Shown here: positions 23,901-38,900 of the stretch, one piece after another
Numbering within the stretch: the stretch's first letter is position 1
Layout of the letters: every line of letters starts with the position of its first letter
NCBI GenBank assembly: GCA_907165275.2
Contig: OU015649.1
Location: 4,866,001-4,930,000, forward strand
Length of the DNA stretch: 64,000 bases
From: Zygaena filipendulae
Taxonomy: Eukaryota > Arthropoda > Insecta > Lepidoptera > Zygaenidae
Direction: 5' to 3'
The notes under the pieces: generated by a model
Databases searched by the model: none
What the model saw: only the letters and a program-made list of their open reading frames with translations
What the model was told of the DNA's origin: nothing
Made by a program: the position numbers and the translations under genes

Positions 23901-26900
23901 CAAAAAAACATTGTAATTTTCATATTTTGTTATAAATTTAATAAGGTTTAGAATCGACTTTAGATTGATAAAACCTGTGCTATATTACCCATATACGGTA
24001 CGAAGCACATGGCCATGTTAGATTACCGATTTACCAATCTATTATAACCCCCTGTCGCTGACGCACTCCGCTCGCGATGCGGCTTCCTTTGTGATCCGCA
24101 AGGAGCGCATGGTATGTGCGCGTGATGCCCAAAAAATATTGATACAATATTATCTTGGCTAAGTACCTACCCCTGCGGTTTTGCTTTTTGGGATCTTCGG
24201 GATTGATCAAGGAAAAGTCCTCAAATGCGTATATCGTTGCCAACAGGTGTTCAGACATGGCGATCGTACACCGGATCAGGAAGAGATAGATTTGTATCCA
24301 TCATCCGATGTCCGGGGAAGGAATATATTCTTTCCATACGGCAAGAAAGCTCTGACCAATGTGAGTTTTTCTTAATAATAACAAACAAAAAATTAATGTT
24401 CTCATATAAATGAGATACCTACATAACTTTTTTATGATTAAATAGAAAGGAAAGATGCGTGGTTTTCTCGCCGGCAAATACTTGAGGGAGCGCTACGATT
24501 GTTTCGTCTCCAGTTTGTATCTTCCCGAGGAGATATCGATCAGGACTACAAATTACGCTCGCACAAAGATGACAGCACTGGCGGCCCTCGCAGCTCTGTA
24601 CCCACCGATGCCCGCCCAGAAGTGGAATCCAGCCCTGGATTGGCAGCCGGTGCCATACGACACGCCGCCGCGCGAGGATGACGACGTGAGTCTCCACTTC
24701 TATCAGTTTACGATTGCTAAATGGACATAGATGAGCAATAGTGTGTTAACCCACACTGGAGAAATTTTGAGTAAATTAAAGTTTTAAAATTATAGCGCCA
24801 TTTTGTGTCAAATTTTTGATGTTCAATATTGAGTTACATATTTAAACAATGTAAAAAGGTAAACAATAATTAAAAAACGTTCTCTAACTCTCAATAAATC
24901 GTTATGAATCAATAACTTCATTTTGTGGGTTAACATGTTATTGCTTATCTGCGTCCAAATATAACTATTACCTATACCTACATACTAGTAAACGACTACA
25001 CAAGAAAAAACAAATTAAAAAAGAATCAATTAATTCCAATCCAACAAATTGAATACCTACCATACTACCCAGTTTTTTTTGTTTTCAGCTTCTTTACTGG
25101 TACAATTGCGAAAGTTATATGCTACTCCGAGACGCCGTTTACGATAAACCAGAAGTGAAAAAGCATTTGGAGTATTATCGGAACCTGTTCCCTTACTTGA
25201 GCGAGTACACGTCAAATAACATCACGACCCCAGAACAAGTCTTCTATTTGGACAATTTATTTCAAGCCCTGGTATGCTTTCATCAAGAAATATTATTATT
25301 TAATTAATTACATTCGTACTCGTATGATAACGTCAAGGTTTCGCTGCAAAATATAATTAAGGTTCATCAAACAACAGTTTTTTATTTGATATAATATACT
25401 TTTTCCGCATCGTAACGTGTTTTTTTACTAAGAGATAAAAATGTTCAATAAGTATTTTTCTTCAATCAAAAAGATATTCGTTGATTACAGGAAAACGTTG
25501 GAGTGCAAACACCGAAATGGGCACAAGATGTAATGCCGAAAATTAAAGAAATGACCAAAATCGAATATGCATGTGAATTCTACGACGCAGATTTAATCAG
25601 ATTTGCATCAGGTATACACTAGTATTCATGATAGTAGTTAGTCTCCAGCTCTCGTATAACTCAGGAGGGAAAATAGGTGGGAACTTTACTCATCAATATT
25701 AATACGGGCTCTTAAATCATTTTTACGTATGAATGGTTATCGATTATTGCTTTCTCAACTATATATTCAAACTAAATGATTTCTCATAATTTGTATACAA
25801 TTGCGTTTAATTACCTAATTATTATTTTTTTGATCTGAATCTGTGTAATTAATGATATAATATATAATTATACATTATAATAAATTTAAAACGTCAAGAG
25901 GTAGGTATTGTAGGTTTAGAATCTAAACTTAAGATGTAGAAGTCTCTATTACTACGAGAGCAATTCTAAAATTGGTTTACTAATAGGATACCTTTATCCT
26001 AGAAGCAATGCGGGGAATTACCGGAATTAATGCGGATGAAACAGCTATAAATAATTACATGATAAAATATTAAACTTAAAAAATCCGCGGGGCACAACTA
26101 GTAAATAAATAAAATCAATATCGCAGGTGTATTGTTGGGCGAAATTTTGGAAGCTGCAAACGCCGCCGTTTCCGGCAAAGCTAAGGAGCCACGGCTGCGA
26201 CTGATCTCCGCTCACGAGAACAACGTGGCCGGCATCATGGCCGCCGCGAGGGTCTTCAAGCCTCACCAACCACACTACGGGTCCACATTTTCACTGGAAC
26301 TGAGGAGATACAAATCCACCGGAAAATACGCAATCGCGGTAACTATCTTTTGATGTCCACAGTAGAGATATTGACTCAAATTAAATTCCACGTACGTATA
26401 TCTCAAGTGGAAATATTCAAAAGATGTTAACATTTGGTGACTTTCTTTATGAAGTTTATTACAGATATCTCATGTTATTAGCACGCTAACATTTTCGTAT
26501 CACCTTGCAGTTTTTGATTTCCAAACTAGGTATATAAGAAGTAATTGCGTTAAAAAAAGTTTTACATTGTTCTTGTTTATAGCTATACTCTCAAATACTT
26601 AATATTAAGTATTTTTATTACACGAAATGTTCTCGACGGGGTCTATATGTAGATATATTATGTAACTGCATCAAGCAACAGAGTTAAGTTTCTTTTTGTT
26701 TTATAGGCGGTTTACTCTCCTGATGCCGGCGGTCCGGGGCAATTGCTACCCGTGGCGGGGTGCGGCGAGGGGGAACTTTGCGATTACGACACGTTTGTTA
26801 AAATCACACAAGATCACGTGTGGACTAAAGCAGAATACGAACACGCGTGCCACATGACGCCTAACAAAGATCAGAAATAAAAGTAGAGAATATGAACATA

Positions 26901-29900
26901 GCTCTATGTATAAGCGCTAATAGCTCCCTAATGTAATACGAATAAATTCGAATAAAATTGTAACTAAAGGATAAAACAAAACCCATGCAAGTGATGGAAC
27001 ACTAGCTGCCATAAACTGCTATGTATAGACTATAATTAAAGCAAAAACAGTCTGTGATATTTATAACACGTGTTTGATTGCCTTCTTTCAAATAATAAAG
27101 AGGCGACTTTAAAAGATTATAAGGTCCTTTACCCAAAAAATAATAATTAATTTCTACTTTTAAAATTATTCGAATAAAATCGTTTGCAATTTGGTCGCTC
27201 TAGATTCTGATCAATTCACAACTTTTAATAATGACGCGCTCAGAGTACATTATGCTGATCAGTAAACACCGATAATTGGTACAAACCTAACTTATTCCAG
27301 CATTTCGGGTTGCTCTGTAACTGTTTATGGAACCGATCAGGTACTTGTCATAATACTTAATTTAATGTGACAAATTAATCATATTTACCGTATCATATTG
27401 AAAAATTTACCTTAGATATAAGTTTTCGCCTTTATGTATCAATTCATAGTTTTCTATCCTAGATTCTGAATTCCCGAATAAAATATTTTCACGGTATATG
27501 TTATACATACCTGTGACACGTGGTGTGGTAATAATATTATTCTAATCAAAGATTAAGAATACAAGTCCGTGAAAGTCATGGTTATTATTTAATTGTTAAA
27601 CTGAAAATCGATAAGAAATTTTGATAACAGTAGGAAACACTAAGTCTGCTGTGTCTACATATACCTACCTATACATATTTTCAGTTCAAATCTATCTAAT
27701 ATATAAAATCTCATGTCACATTGTCTGTTATCGAACTATCGAAAGCATTGAAATCTTTATGAAATTTTCCCCTAGGTGATAAGGGTGGCTATCCAGATTT
27801 TTTTTACTTTGGAATTCCCGCGGGAATTCTATAACTCACGCGGATGAAGCTGCGGGGCATAGCTAGTTATACAATATATTATAAATACATTTTTAAGTAC
27901 CTAACTAAAAGAATATCAAGGATAAACGCACGTTTATAAAATGTGACAGTTAACTCACTGAAAAAATATCAAGGGTAAACGCATGTTTATGAGGTGTGAC
28001 AAACAGTAAGTAAACGCAATTAGATTAGGTAGGTAGGTAATTACAATAAAGCAATTAAGAGAGCACAAGCCAAGGTTGGCTTTCTTTAATCACATTCACT
28101 AGATAAATCATTTTGTTCATCGAGAACTGTCTCTGAGAACTGTGTCATGTTTATTCATATTATATTAATTATTTATCTAATCCCTCCAAAAGTCCGCAAT
28201 GGATCCATACATTTAAATGTCTGTGTAGTTAATTTATATTTATGTATGGAAAAATCATACTTTACCCCATTTGAGACTAAATTGACCTTACATATTATAA
28301 TCGATTCGATCAGTAGACCGTCCATTTATTATTTTTATTATTCAAATATTCTGAACGTGCTATGTGCACTGTTTGTCAATTCGGAATTTGGTCAAATGCC
28401 ACTTTTACATTTACTAAACATACTTTCATTGAAAAAAAAAAACCGCTATGCGCTATTATATACAAGCACAATACGACTAACTATGCTGATGCTGCTATAG
28501 TCACTTTATATATTGTTACTCTTTCACGCAAAAACTACTGGATGGATTTAAATGAAGCTTTACAATAATATAGCTTATACATCAGATTAACACATAGGGT
28601 ACTTTTTATCCCGGAATTCCCGCGGGAACTCTGAATTTAACGCAGGTGAAACCGCGGCGCACAACTAGTATTAAATATAATTACCTAATAAAATATGCCA
28701 CAATCCATCCGATCTATCTGTACACGTTCCGTTATATTTTCAGCGAAATGTTGCCGAATATGATGTCTCATAAATTGGACGATAAACTCGATAGTGTGTG
28801 AGGGCCATAAGATATAATAACATGACGAACTGTATTTAATAACTTTTTACGCCATCTTTATGACGAGTTGGAAGTTAGATGTTTCAGAAGGCACAGAAAC
28901 ATAATAGCTTTTGTATAAGGCATGTAATAAAGATTTATTTAACAGAGTAATAAGATAATGTTTGTTTAATGTTGACATTTGTATGATATTAAAGAGAAGA
29001 TTGCACAGACAACCAAACATAACAGAAGTGTCTGTAGATTGAAGTGTATCTTAATTTTGTAAATATAATAAGAATCACAATATTAAATAGAATTTGATTA
29101 CCGATTAAACAAATTCTGCAACCTATTTTTTTATTAAAACCGAAAATCATAGTGTATATTTTTCTGCCAAAGAAACATCTAAGGGAATATTATAGTAACA
29201 TTTTTGCAAATGTAAATATGTATATCTGAGAATTTCCTATCGACAAACACGAACCAATTTGGTGTTAAATCTAAAGATCAAAGTTAAATAAATAATGTTT
29301 TTAATTTTTCATTAAACTAAGCACAATAATAAATAACCACACATTTGGTAAATTGATTAATACGTGCGTGAATGGTGTTATTACAAGTATGTCTAGTAAG
29401 TAAGTAAATACAACATTATATATTTTTTGCAAAGCTATACAGACAGGACTAGGGTTGACAAACTTGGTGCATAGGATTTCCGGAAAAGTTATTTATCAAA
29501 ATGTGGGACGTGATTAAAAATCAGGACGCAGTCATCAAAGAATAGGAAGGCAAGAAATACAATTATTTAGCTTTTACGTTAAAAATAGTTTTACTGAATA
29601 TAAACTTCCAACTATGCTGAAAGAAACCTTTCCCGACGCGCGCACAACAACCAACTAAAGTTTCATCGCAATCGGACGAACGGTAGGTACCTATAGGAGC
29701 GCATATAGAATACAAACAAACATTTACGTAACATAAGGGTTCATTTGACTTTGACATCAGAATTCTTTTGTCATAGGGGGCAAACGGGCAAGTGGTACAC
29801 CTGATGGTAAGTGATTACCGCCGCCCATAGACATCTGTAACACCAGAAGGCATGCAGGTGCGTTGCCGACCTGGAATGGGGATGGGAACTGGCTTTCAAG

Positions 29901-32900
29901 TGGGGCTGCCGGAACACATCAGTTGCGTAACTTTCACTCGAATCAAATAAATAGCCGTTTACTTCTATCTCTCCCTAAAAGTTTTGCTGTACGATAACCT
30001 TACGATAAAATAGGGCAGTTGGCGTACCACAAACGTCTTTCGTAGAACTTATCTTCTGGGGCTCTATAAACGGGGACGTGCCGCTTCTTGTGCGACGGTC
30101 GACAACCCTAGTAAGGATACAAGTCATCGTTATGTCACGTGGTCACGCTAAACTGGACTTTTGATAGGTGGGCGGCGGGTGTACCTAATTGATGGCGCTG
30201 TCCTCACCTGATGCTGTTGGTGATAATGATTTTTTTACGTTGTCCTGAATATCGTCGAAATTAACTGCTCCGTGCTCCTATGTGGGTACAGCAAATTGAT
30301 AGAAGGCCCTAATTCATTAGGTATACTTAGATGTAACACGCCAAGTTTTCTCATTTGCCCGGAAACGTTTTATTTTACGTGTATTTTACTGATTTGTGAG
30401 TTTATAGGATTGTGTCACAGGCATACATACGCGTTATGTGCAGGAAATATTGTTGGTCATAAAGGTCATAGAGAATTCGGGTGGTGGTGTTAAAAATATT
30501 TGGTTGGTTCGAATAACATGGGAGCCACATGGTTCTAGGTAGTTTTAAATCTGCATATATTTACATTTATCATTCTGAAAAAACTTCCATGTTACTTGAT
30601 ATGATGTGAACGTTTAGCCTCTTTAAAAAAAAATAGACAAACATAATATAATAAAAGTTTAACAGCTAGGTATGGTTGTCTGGGCACGCATCACGACTGG
30701 ACGACTGGACTGATTGAAATGAAGTAAATAGGCAGCTTATGTCCCGGATCAACATAATATTGGGCACTTTTTATTGGCATACCTACCTAATAAAAAAACT
30801 GACGAAATAATCCCAAAATTGTCGCGGATGAATATGCGGGCAAACTGGGAATACGATAGGATCCTATTCTAAATATACATATACCTAACTAATTAATTAC
30901 TTCCCTACTTTTGCCTTCCCCGTAAGAACATCCTGACTAGCTGACTACTTCCATGGTTCCCAAGATAGTCCTCAAGAAATCTCAGTGAATCGTGCGCGCA
31001 ACATCGTAACTATACTATTGTAACTCTGAACAAAGAGATTGACAGAAAAACTATTGTCGTGAGCAGGAAATGTTCACACCTCAAGAGTCAAGACAATTTA
31101 TTATGCGGGCATCACTATACTTAATCTACCAACAGTACAACAACAACACAATAAACCACAAATTGCAACACTATAGATTCGATTAGATTTGTTCAAATCT
31201 ACGTAGAATTCGGAACTTAAGTAAGTTCCGAATTCAGTTTCTTTTTAGGGTAGGTGCTAATGACGACAGAAGTTACGAGATGCGAGCAGAGTCGTAGAAA
31301 ACGGGTAGTAGTAGGCTAGATGAAAAACAATATTACTATAGCCCAAATAGCGAGCTGCTAGTCTATATTTTGTTTTAGTGACTTTTTGGTATCGTTAACA
31401 AGAAAAAAAAAACAAATACTTACGTTTTTTGTGCTCAAAGTTAGAATTATCTCAGCACGCCATATTAATAATATAGGTATATGTACCTACATAATTGTTC
31501 GTAACGCATCTCGAATAGCATTAACCCTATTAAACGAAGTCGACTGATTAAAAACTTTAGATACAATATTATAAGGAAAAAGAGAACATGTTAGACATGC
31601 TAGTAACGTATTGTGAACCACAAAAAAAAAACCTTGAATCTGATTATATTATTTGGCTGGGAAAAAAATCCTAAAGTGCATGAGAAAATGCCATCAGATT
31701 CGTATCTATCGGCATCGATTGTGAATTGCAACTGTAAATAATCCGAGAAAATTAGTTTCCTATACAACGTGACGTCAGCAAACAACACGAACGCGGGGTC
31801 AAGAGGGCCGTACAAAAGGGAGAGATCGCGGTGCGCCCGCTCATGTGTGAATCTGTATGTAGCGAGGTACAATCGATTGGACAAACTCAATCATTCAATC
31901 CGGCAGGTCGGGCTGAGCGACCGTGAATCTGGCTCAGTGCCGCGCGCTTCAGTACACCAAATGGACCCCGCCGTGTGATATGATCCGCGCACATCCTGTT
32001 ACGTGCTAAACTCAGCACGAGTTGCTATCAACGAAGTAAAAAAAAGTTACAATCGGGTCACCTGTTAGTGCACGTGCTATGCATCTACCCTAAAATAGAC
32101 CCAACGACGTTACTCAACAATTGACTGAAGCGCAAATTAAGATTGGACCACAATGTAGAGCTGCCGACGCACCGTAGGAAAATGTAAGTGATGGCTTAGT
32201 TCTGCCGCGACGGATGATTTCAATCAGCAAATCAGTAATTAAAATTTTGTTTGAGTTACTCTGCTAAAGTGTAGTAATAATATAGAAGCAAGAAAACCTT
32301 TCCTATACGTACCGATCGAATCTATCATATTACAAAGGTTTCTCAGAATTTTTTTTTTTTCAGCATTATATACAACACAGCAGCTACAACTAGTATTATA
32401 GAACAATCTTGCTTAGTTGGACTCACGTATAGATACACTTTATCACTAATGGCAAAGAAACATTTTATGAACAAAAGAGCACGAAACTGGTCAAACACGA
32501 TTAGGTTATAGTAACAGTTCCAAACTAAGGGTTTTTTCGAACGAGCTATGGAGCTTTTCACCAGTCTGAGTTTCAGAATTCCCTCGGCAACTATTCGTTT
32601 TAAGAAAAAATGTTATGCTATGTTACTCAAGTTAAAGGATCTAACTTTCAATGATGAAAGTAGTAAGTACCTATCTGATAAAAATATAAGTATTCGACAT
32701 TTGTTGAACGCAAATTGCGGATAGGTATTCTTTATTAGAGCAGTGTTTCCTACGTTTTAACTTGATCAACTAGATATATCATCATCGTGCACTAAATTGT
32801 CTAAGAGAAATTTTTTTAAATTGTACTATAAAAAATAAATAAATTTAAATTGTACTATAAACAAATTTTCTTATAAAACAATTGAAGAACGTTATATATG

Positions 32901-35900
32901 CTAGAACTCAGTGCTAGAAGCTATGATTAAAGGACTTCGAAAGAACTTTACATTCTCTTATAGATCTCACTGCTTTTATTAGCGAAGGCGATCCGAGTAC
33001 CTACTTATGAGTACATATCTTGCAAGTTCTCTTTGACTTTTTTCACCATTTATATTTTGGTGGGAAAAGACAAAAATTCTGCGACCCGATATTTGATTTC
33101 GCGTCCAAGCAAATGGGAAACGCTGTAGTAGAGGATGGTTCTTGGTTCTGCGCAGGAAAGAGGGCGGCCGCGAGGAGGAGCCGACCAACGCGCCGGAAGC
33201 GGCGGATGCGGGGGGCACGCGGATAGAGCACACCTGCTGCTGCCTCGGCGTGTTGGTGGGCGTCTCGCTCATTGCCGGTACGGTAACGCACACAGAACAG
33301 CTGATAGACGGGCAGGGTCGGGGTGGGAATGGGACGGATTAAAAAGGATTTTGCCTAGGTACTTTGTTTTCGAAAAGATCGCGTTTATGAAATGATCTTG
33401 GAAAATACGGATGAATTTTTCGCGGAAAATTGTACAGAAGTGGATGTCAGTTATATTTTGTAATTGCGAACTAATTTAATCGTCGTTTGTCTTCATGTGC
33501 ACTGTGCACATGAACAACCGCCGCAGTGACAATAAGAATTACTTGTTGAATAAGACGTAGCAGTACGATCCTTTTTAATCTAGGTACTCGTATATCTACC
33601 TATCTATATTAATTATGACCTACGTATATAAATGTGCTTTAATAGAATACGTGAGTAGAATAATGAACAGCAAACAAAACTGTTTAAACAGTTAGGCTAT
33701 CATGTATATTAGATTGTGTGTTGAATAAATACTTATACAAAAACCATTAATCAACTGATAGTCAATTGATTAGCCGTAAATAACTATTTCAGCTGGTTCT
33801 ACCGGAATATCAAAACATATTTTGTAGTTTTTTTTTTTTTAATATTTAGCTATTGTTTCAAAAATATTCGAGTTTACAAGATACCGCTAACATTCGTTTA
33901 TGAGGGCATAGAACGGTTTGGATATGTACCTCTTAAAATAAACTGAACTCAGGCCTCCACTTCTCCGGTATGTTTTCTGACCGTGTAGTTTGATTTCAGC
34001 CCTCGTAGCAGTGATATTAATGAAGGACTCAACCGTTGAGACAACTGTATTGCGACAAGTACACGTAGTAAGTTGAAAATTTCTTAAGAGTCTTTGTCGT
34101 AACGTTATACAATTCGACAACTTGTGTGGAATTAAATCACAAAAGAGAAGAAATAACACTAGGAAATTTTCTTGGTTGCGTTCAGAAACCACGCCTGAAT
34201 GCACTCCACCACTTGGATATTAAGTTAATCCTGCCTCAACCATTCTTACTCAGTATACCTATCTGGATCGTCAACACCAAGTGAGATTTCTGAACATAGC
34301 CCTAATTGCCTGTTTTTTGAACAGCTTATGTCTCACGGTGAACGAACGCCTAGTGATCGCGAACTGGCGATGCTAGGGGCATCCCCGCCAGAACACGTTT
34401 TTTCACCATACGGAGCAGGTGCTATGACTAACGTAAGCTGTATTTTTAATTATACAATGTGCCTGTTTGTTATCAACGAACAATTTACATTTAACTTCCT
34501 TAGTTTATCTATTTTGAACTTCTTTTAAGCAAATTCTATGCTCAAAGCGCTCACCTATCTATTTACCTACTTAAATATAGTATAACATTAGGTACTTAAG
34601 TACATTATGAAAATCGACATCGTGACGATCGACAATGTATGTCTAAGCGGATTTTTTCGATTCATAAAACTAGTCACGGTGGCCATAACGAATTGCTTTT
34701 ATGTATGTTTTACACAAAGAAGACATACATCATCGGAACACTCACGACATTATTGCACGTGACATAATGACTATAGCGCACCGCTCCCCTGGGTTTTACA
34801 CGCATGAGTTTCAGAAATCCCTCAAAAATCCTCAATATTCCTCTGTTGTACTAGGCTGAAAATTTATGTATAAGTTGACTCGGAACATAAGCTACATGCT
34901 GAGTTTCATTAAAATCTTTTGCCTGATAACAAGAACATTATATACAACGTGTTTTGACCGCTATCGCAATAGTAATTTTCCAAATACAGGCACGATCTTT
35001 GTTAGAGCTTTGATATACAGGGTGTATGGTTAGTCGAAGGACATACTTAAGGAATTCTCCCTGAATCAAATTCAGAATGAATATTGACGCCTATGTATTT
35101 TGACACCTATCTAAACAACTCATAACGTCAATTTTTACTAAACTATCCAATAAAATATATTATTCATAAAAACTGATTGCGCAAAAAACAGACGTGCGGA
35201 CCGTACCCGAGGCACAGATAATAGGGTTTCTCACAGTAAATTAAACTCCTTTCTTTTGCGTTGCGCCCAGTAAATCAATGCTATCCGCCGACAAATAATT
35301 CTAATAATATAAATCACGTGTCACGTTGTTTGTCCGCGATGGACTCCGAAACTACTGAACGGATTTTGATAAAATTTTGTAACCATTTATAATATGGTCC
35401 AACTTAAAAGATAGGATAGTTTTTATCCCGGAATTCCCGCGGGAACTCCGGAATTAATGCGGGGAACTGCTTATCACCGTAAACTACAGCACTTTTTTCC
35501 CGGAATTACCGCGGGAACTCCGATATTAAAGCGGTTGAAATCGCGAGGGACAGCTAGTAATAATGTAAAGCTCATTCGTCCGCGTAAACCCGAGTTATTT
35601 TGTTAAGGTTTTCTCTGTGATTTATTAGTTTTTCTTTATGTAATGGAGATTGACAAGGTTTGGACCAAATCCTGCCTGGAAATGGGAGGACCTCGAACGA
35701 GTTCCTTGCATTACTTTAGATAAAAAAATTTGGTATTTTACAAACTAATATTGTCCTAAGGAACTTAACGTGCTATGTCTTCATCTGTGAATTACACAAT
35801 GTACGCGTACCTATTAGACTTTGAGGCAAAGGGAAAATTGGCAAGTGAAGGTCGCGAGGTGTTTCAAACGGGAACTGTCTGCCGGCACTCGTCAGCAGTG

Positions 35901-38900
35901 CAGATCACTCACTGTCAGACGCTAATAATGATTTATTGCTACTCGTCCGCCGCACATAATGTGTAGAGGTAGAAAGGCGATCGCTTCAGGGCGGACTGTC
36001 ACTGGCGAACTGCGAAAACGTGACCATACGGCACTTAAACATTATTATCTAAGAATCTATATATACTCAATACTCATATTAAAAAGAGAAAAGTTCGTAT
36101 GATTGTAAGGAGGTCTTAAAATTTTTTCCATAGATATAAATCTACAATATTCCTGAGTAGTGAATAGGAACGAAGGATACTTTTTTTATATCGGAACAAT
36201 GAGTTGCCGTGGAACTCCTGAAGTTGAAGACGTTGGAACCGCGGGAAACTGTTCTTTGGTGTATAGTTACGAGTAGTTTAGATCTTGGAATAAGAGATAG
36301 CACACTTATCCCGATACAGTTTCCAAGAGGAACTTCTGAATAATGATAAAAACAATACATACCTATCAAGCCATTACATTGTTGCGATTAATAGTTTTAA
36401 CTACTCTGCCATTTGCGTAAAATTGTCGGTTTTAAATTTTAAAAATATTGTACGAGTAGGTATTTTGTTAATTAGTGATTCTCTAATAATTGTCAGTTAT
36501 TGTATATTTACCGCTAGTTAAAAAAAACTAAGCCTTGCAATATTTATTTTATGTTTGCAGGAAGGCAAGATGTTGACATTTGAAATGGGCGCACTACTTA
36601 GAAAGAGATACGATAAATTTTTGGGTCCATACTATGATCCAGGTACTGAAAATTTAATTCCTAAAATATGTAGATCGATATGAAAATATAAATAAAGAAA
36701 AAACGATATCTAACAGAAAATAGGCATATTTTTCAAAGTGATATACTGATACGTTGAATTGATGTTCAATGAAAAAAGATAACAATATACAGTAATAACA
36801 CTAATATTATAATAAATGTTATAATATAATAAAATAAATATTAAAAAGCTATATCTTTGATTTAATCTTTGATTTTATCGACCTCTTGTGATTTCATCAG
36901 AGAACAGTATGGTGATATCTTCAGACACAGACCTGAGCAAAATGACCGCGCTGCTCATATCGGCCGGGCTTTGGCCGCCCGCGCAGGAGCAACAGTGGAA
37001 CGAGACTATGCTCTGGCAACCGGTACCCTACGTGTATCCGTCAAGAAACCAGGACTTCGTGAGTAAAAACGTATAATGGAAAAAGTGCATTTCGATTTTA
37101 GTGCTGAAAGTGTCAATACTTTACTATAGCAGACCCGGTGTAACGGCGAGGGTTAATTCATTCAGGGCGTATAGGATTGACAGTTATGTAAAGATTTTTG
37201 TGAAATTTTGCACACAACTTAATATAAAATATGCCCATTTCAAAAAAAAATATTGAAACAGTTTTATTATTTTCTAGAAACAGTTTTCTCGGCGATATAC
37301 TAACTAATTTTTTTTTTTTTTGTAACGCAGAATAATACGATCACATTGTGACGGAAAGTCAAATGAGGCGTAACACGTTTACATGGAAATGTGAATCTGG
37401 GGGCACGGTAGTGCCCCCGCCAAGACGAGCCAGCAAAGCGCAAGGGCACTACCTACCTTTTCTCGAAGCGTTTCGTCGTTTTTTTGAACCCTTGTAACTT
37501 GGGTCTGGATTATACCAGATAAACAAAATTTTCGGAATATGTTGTCAATAGCAGACTTATTAAATGTATAAAGTTTTAATTGTATAGCTCCCATCCTTTA
37601 TATTTTATTGATATCTAAAAAACCTCGATTTCGTCACTGACTCACTGATGATCATCAAAATTCTTAGGGTACTTCCTAATGTCCTAGAAAGCTGAAATTT
37701 GGTATGTAAGCTAGTATTAGTAAATAAACAACAAAAAAATTATAAAACTTGTAACTTTTATCTCCCAACCCCTTAAATTAGGGGATGGAAGTTTGTATGA
37801 GACTTCTGCAATTTTGACTTACAAAAAGAAATGAAATCCCAACAAAAACATTTTCATGTAAAATGTTGCCAAGACGAGACCATGTGCCAGCACTTTCAAA
37901 AAGTTATCAGATCTTATGTAGAGCCAAGCTTCTAACTCTACACGCCTTAACTCTACAAGGTCTAACTTCACAAACTCTACACCTTAGCCAAAATATGTGG
38001 CTTGGCCGTTTCGTTACTACAAAGAACTATTATTATATAACAGAAAAGTAATGAAAAATGGACCAATTTTTCACCTTAGGGCCTAAGGGCCATGTGAATG
38101 TAGCGAAATGGTCAAGCCACATATTTTGGCTAAGGTGTAGAGTTTGTGAAGTTAGACCTTGTAGAGTTAAGGCGTGTAGAGTTAGAAGCTTGGCTCTACA
38201 TAAGATCTGATAACTTTTTGAAAGTGCTGGCATATGGTCTCGTCTTGGCAACATTTTACATGAAAATGTTTTTGTTGGGATAACAATGACATATTGTGGT
38301 ATATTGAAAAACGAAATGTTTGGAATTTAATATTGACTCTTATCTTAAACTTCTACAGTTCATTAGACCATTATTGGATAAGGATCGTATCTGGATAAGA
38401 CATTGCTAGCTATAGTTAATCACCATTAAAGGTCAAGACTAAATAATAATTGAGGATCTTTTTGACGTCACTAATATTAAAATAATTATTTATTATGGCA
38501 GCCCGCAGAAACCATGACACGTCTGCCCTTCACAGCTTCCTTGTACTATAGCCGGGGAGAAGTTTCGTATAGCAAACTCCATAGCAGAGCTCGGTTTGTT
38601 TTTTTTTTTTATCTTTATCATGATTAATCATTCAGAACTTCATTTATCTGTTACAGCTTTTGTACGAAGACAACTGTCCGCGATACAATCAGGAGAAGCA
38701 ACGTATACTGAACGCTTTCACAGAGGAAGGCCTCTTAGTACCGTACAGGGATTTATTTCATAAGATCGCACAAATGACCAACACTAACTTCAGCACGCCT
38801 CAAGATGCCTTTAATCTTAATAATCTGTTTATAATACAAGTAAGATAGATATCTTAATCTGTATGGATAACTGTATTTGATACTGTATAATGTCTACATA

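Larger units (their letters stand above)
26960..31960. other. Stretch between the two nested phosphatase genes, no gene seen
   Basis: AT-rich DNA with Helitron-like copies at 27695-27866 and 28505-28669 and a common repeat at 29776-29940. The open frames in it (for example 28147-28500 and 31600-31890 minus) have no recognisable domains. The 31770-31980 part is GC-richer and CpG-bearing, and may hold the promoter or first exon of phosphatase copy B. Confidence 0.45.

Noticed and set aside
28147..28568. Plus-strand ORFs at 28147-28568 as a nested third gene
   Set aside because: Low-complexity AT-rich translation running into a Helitron-like repeat, with no splice partners or domain.
33135..33395. 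An independent gene starting at the ATG at 33135
   Set aside because: The frame is Arg/Gly-rich in the manner of a GC shadow. The neighbouring frame with a hydrophobic segment and a phase-0 donor is preferred.
37863..38254. Two matching ~62-73-residue proteins on opposite strands
   Set aside because: They are the two arms of the inverted repeat read on both strands. Similarity follows from the palindrome and no protein family is recognised.
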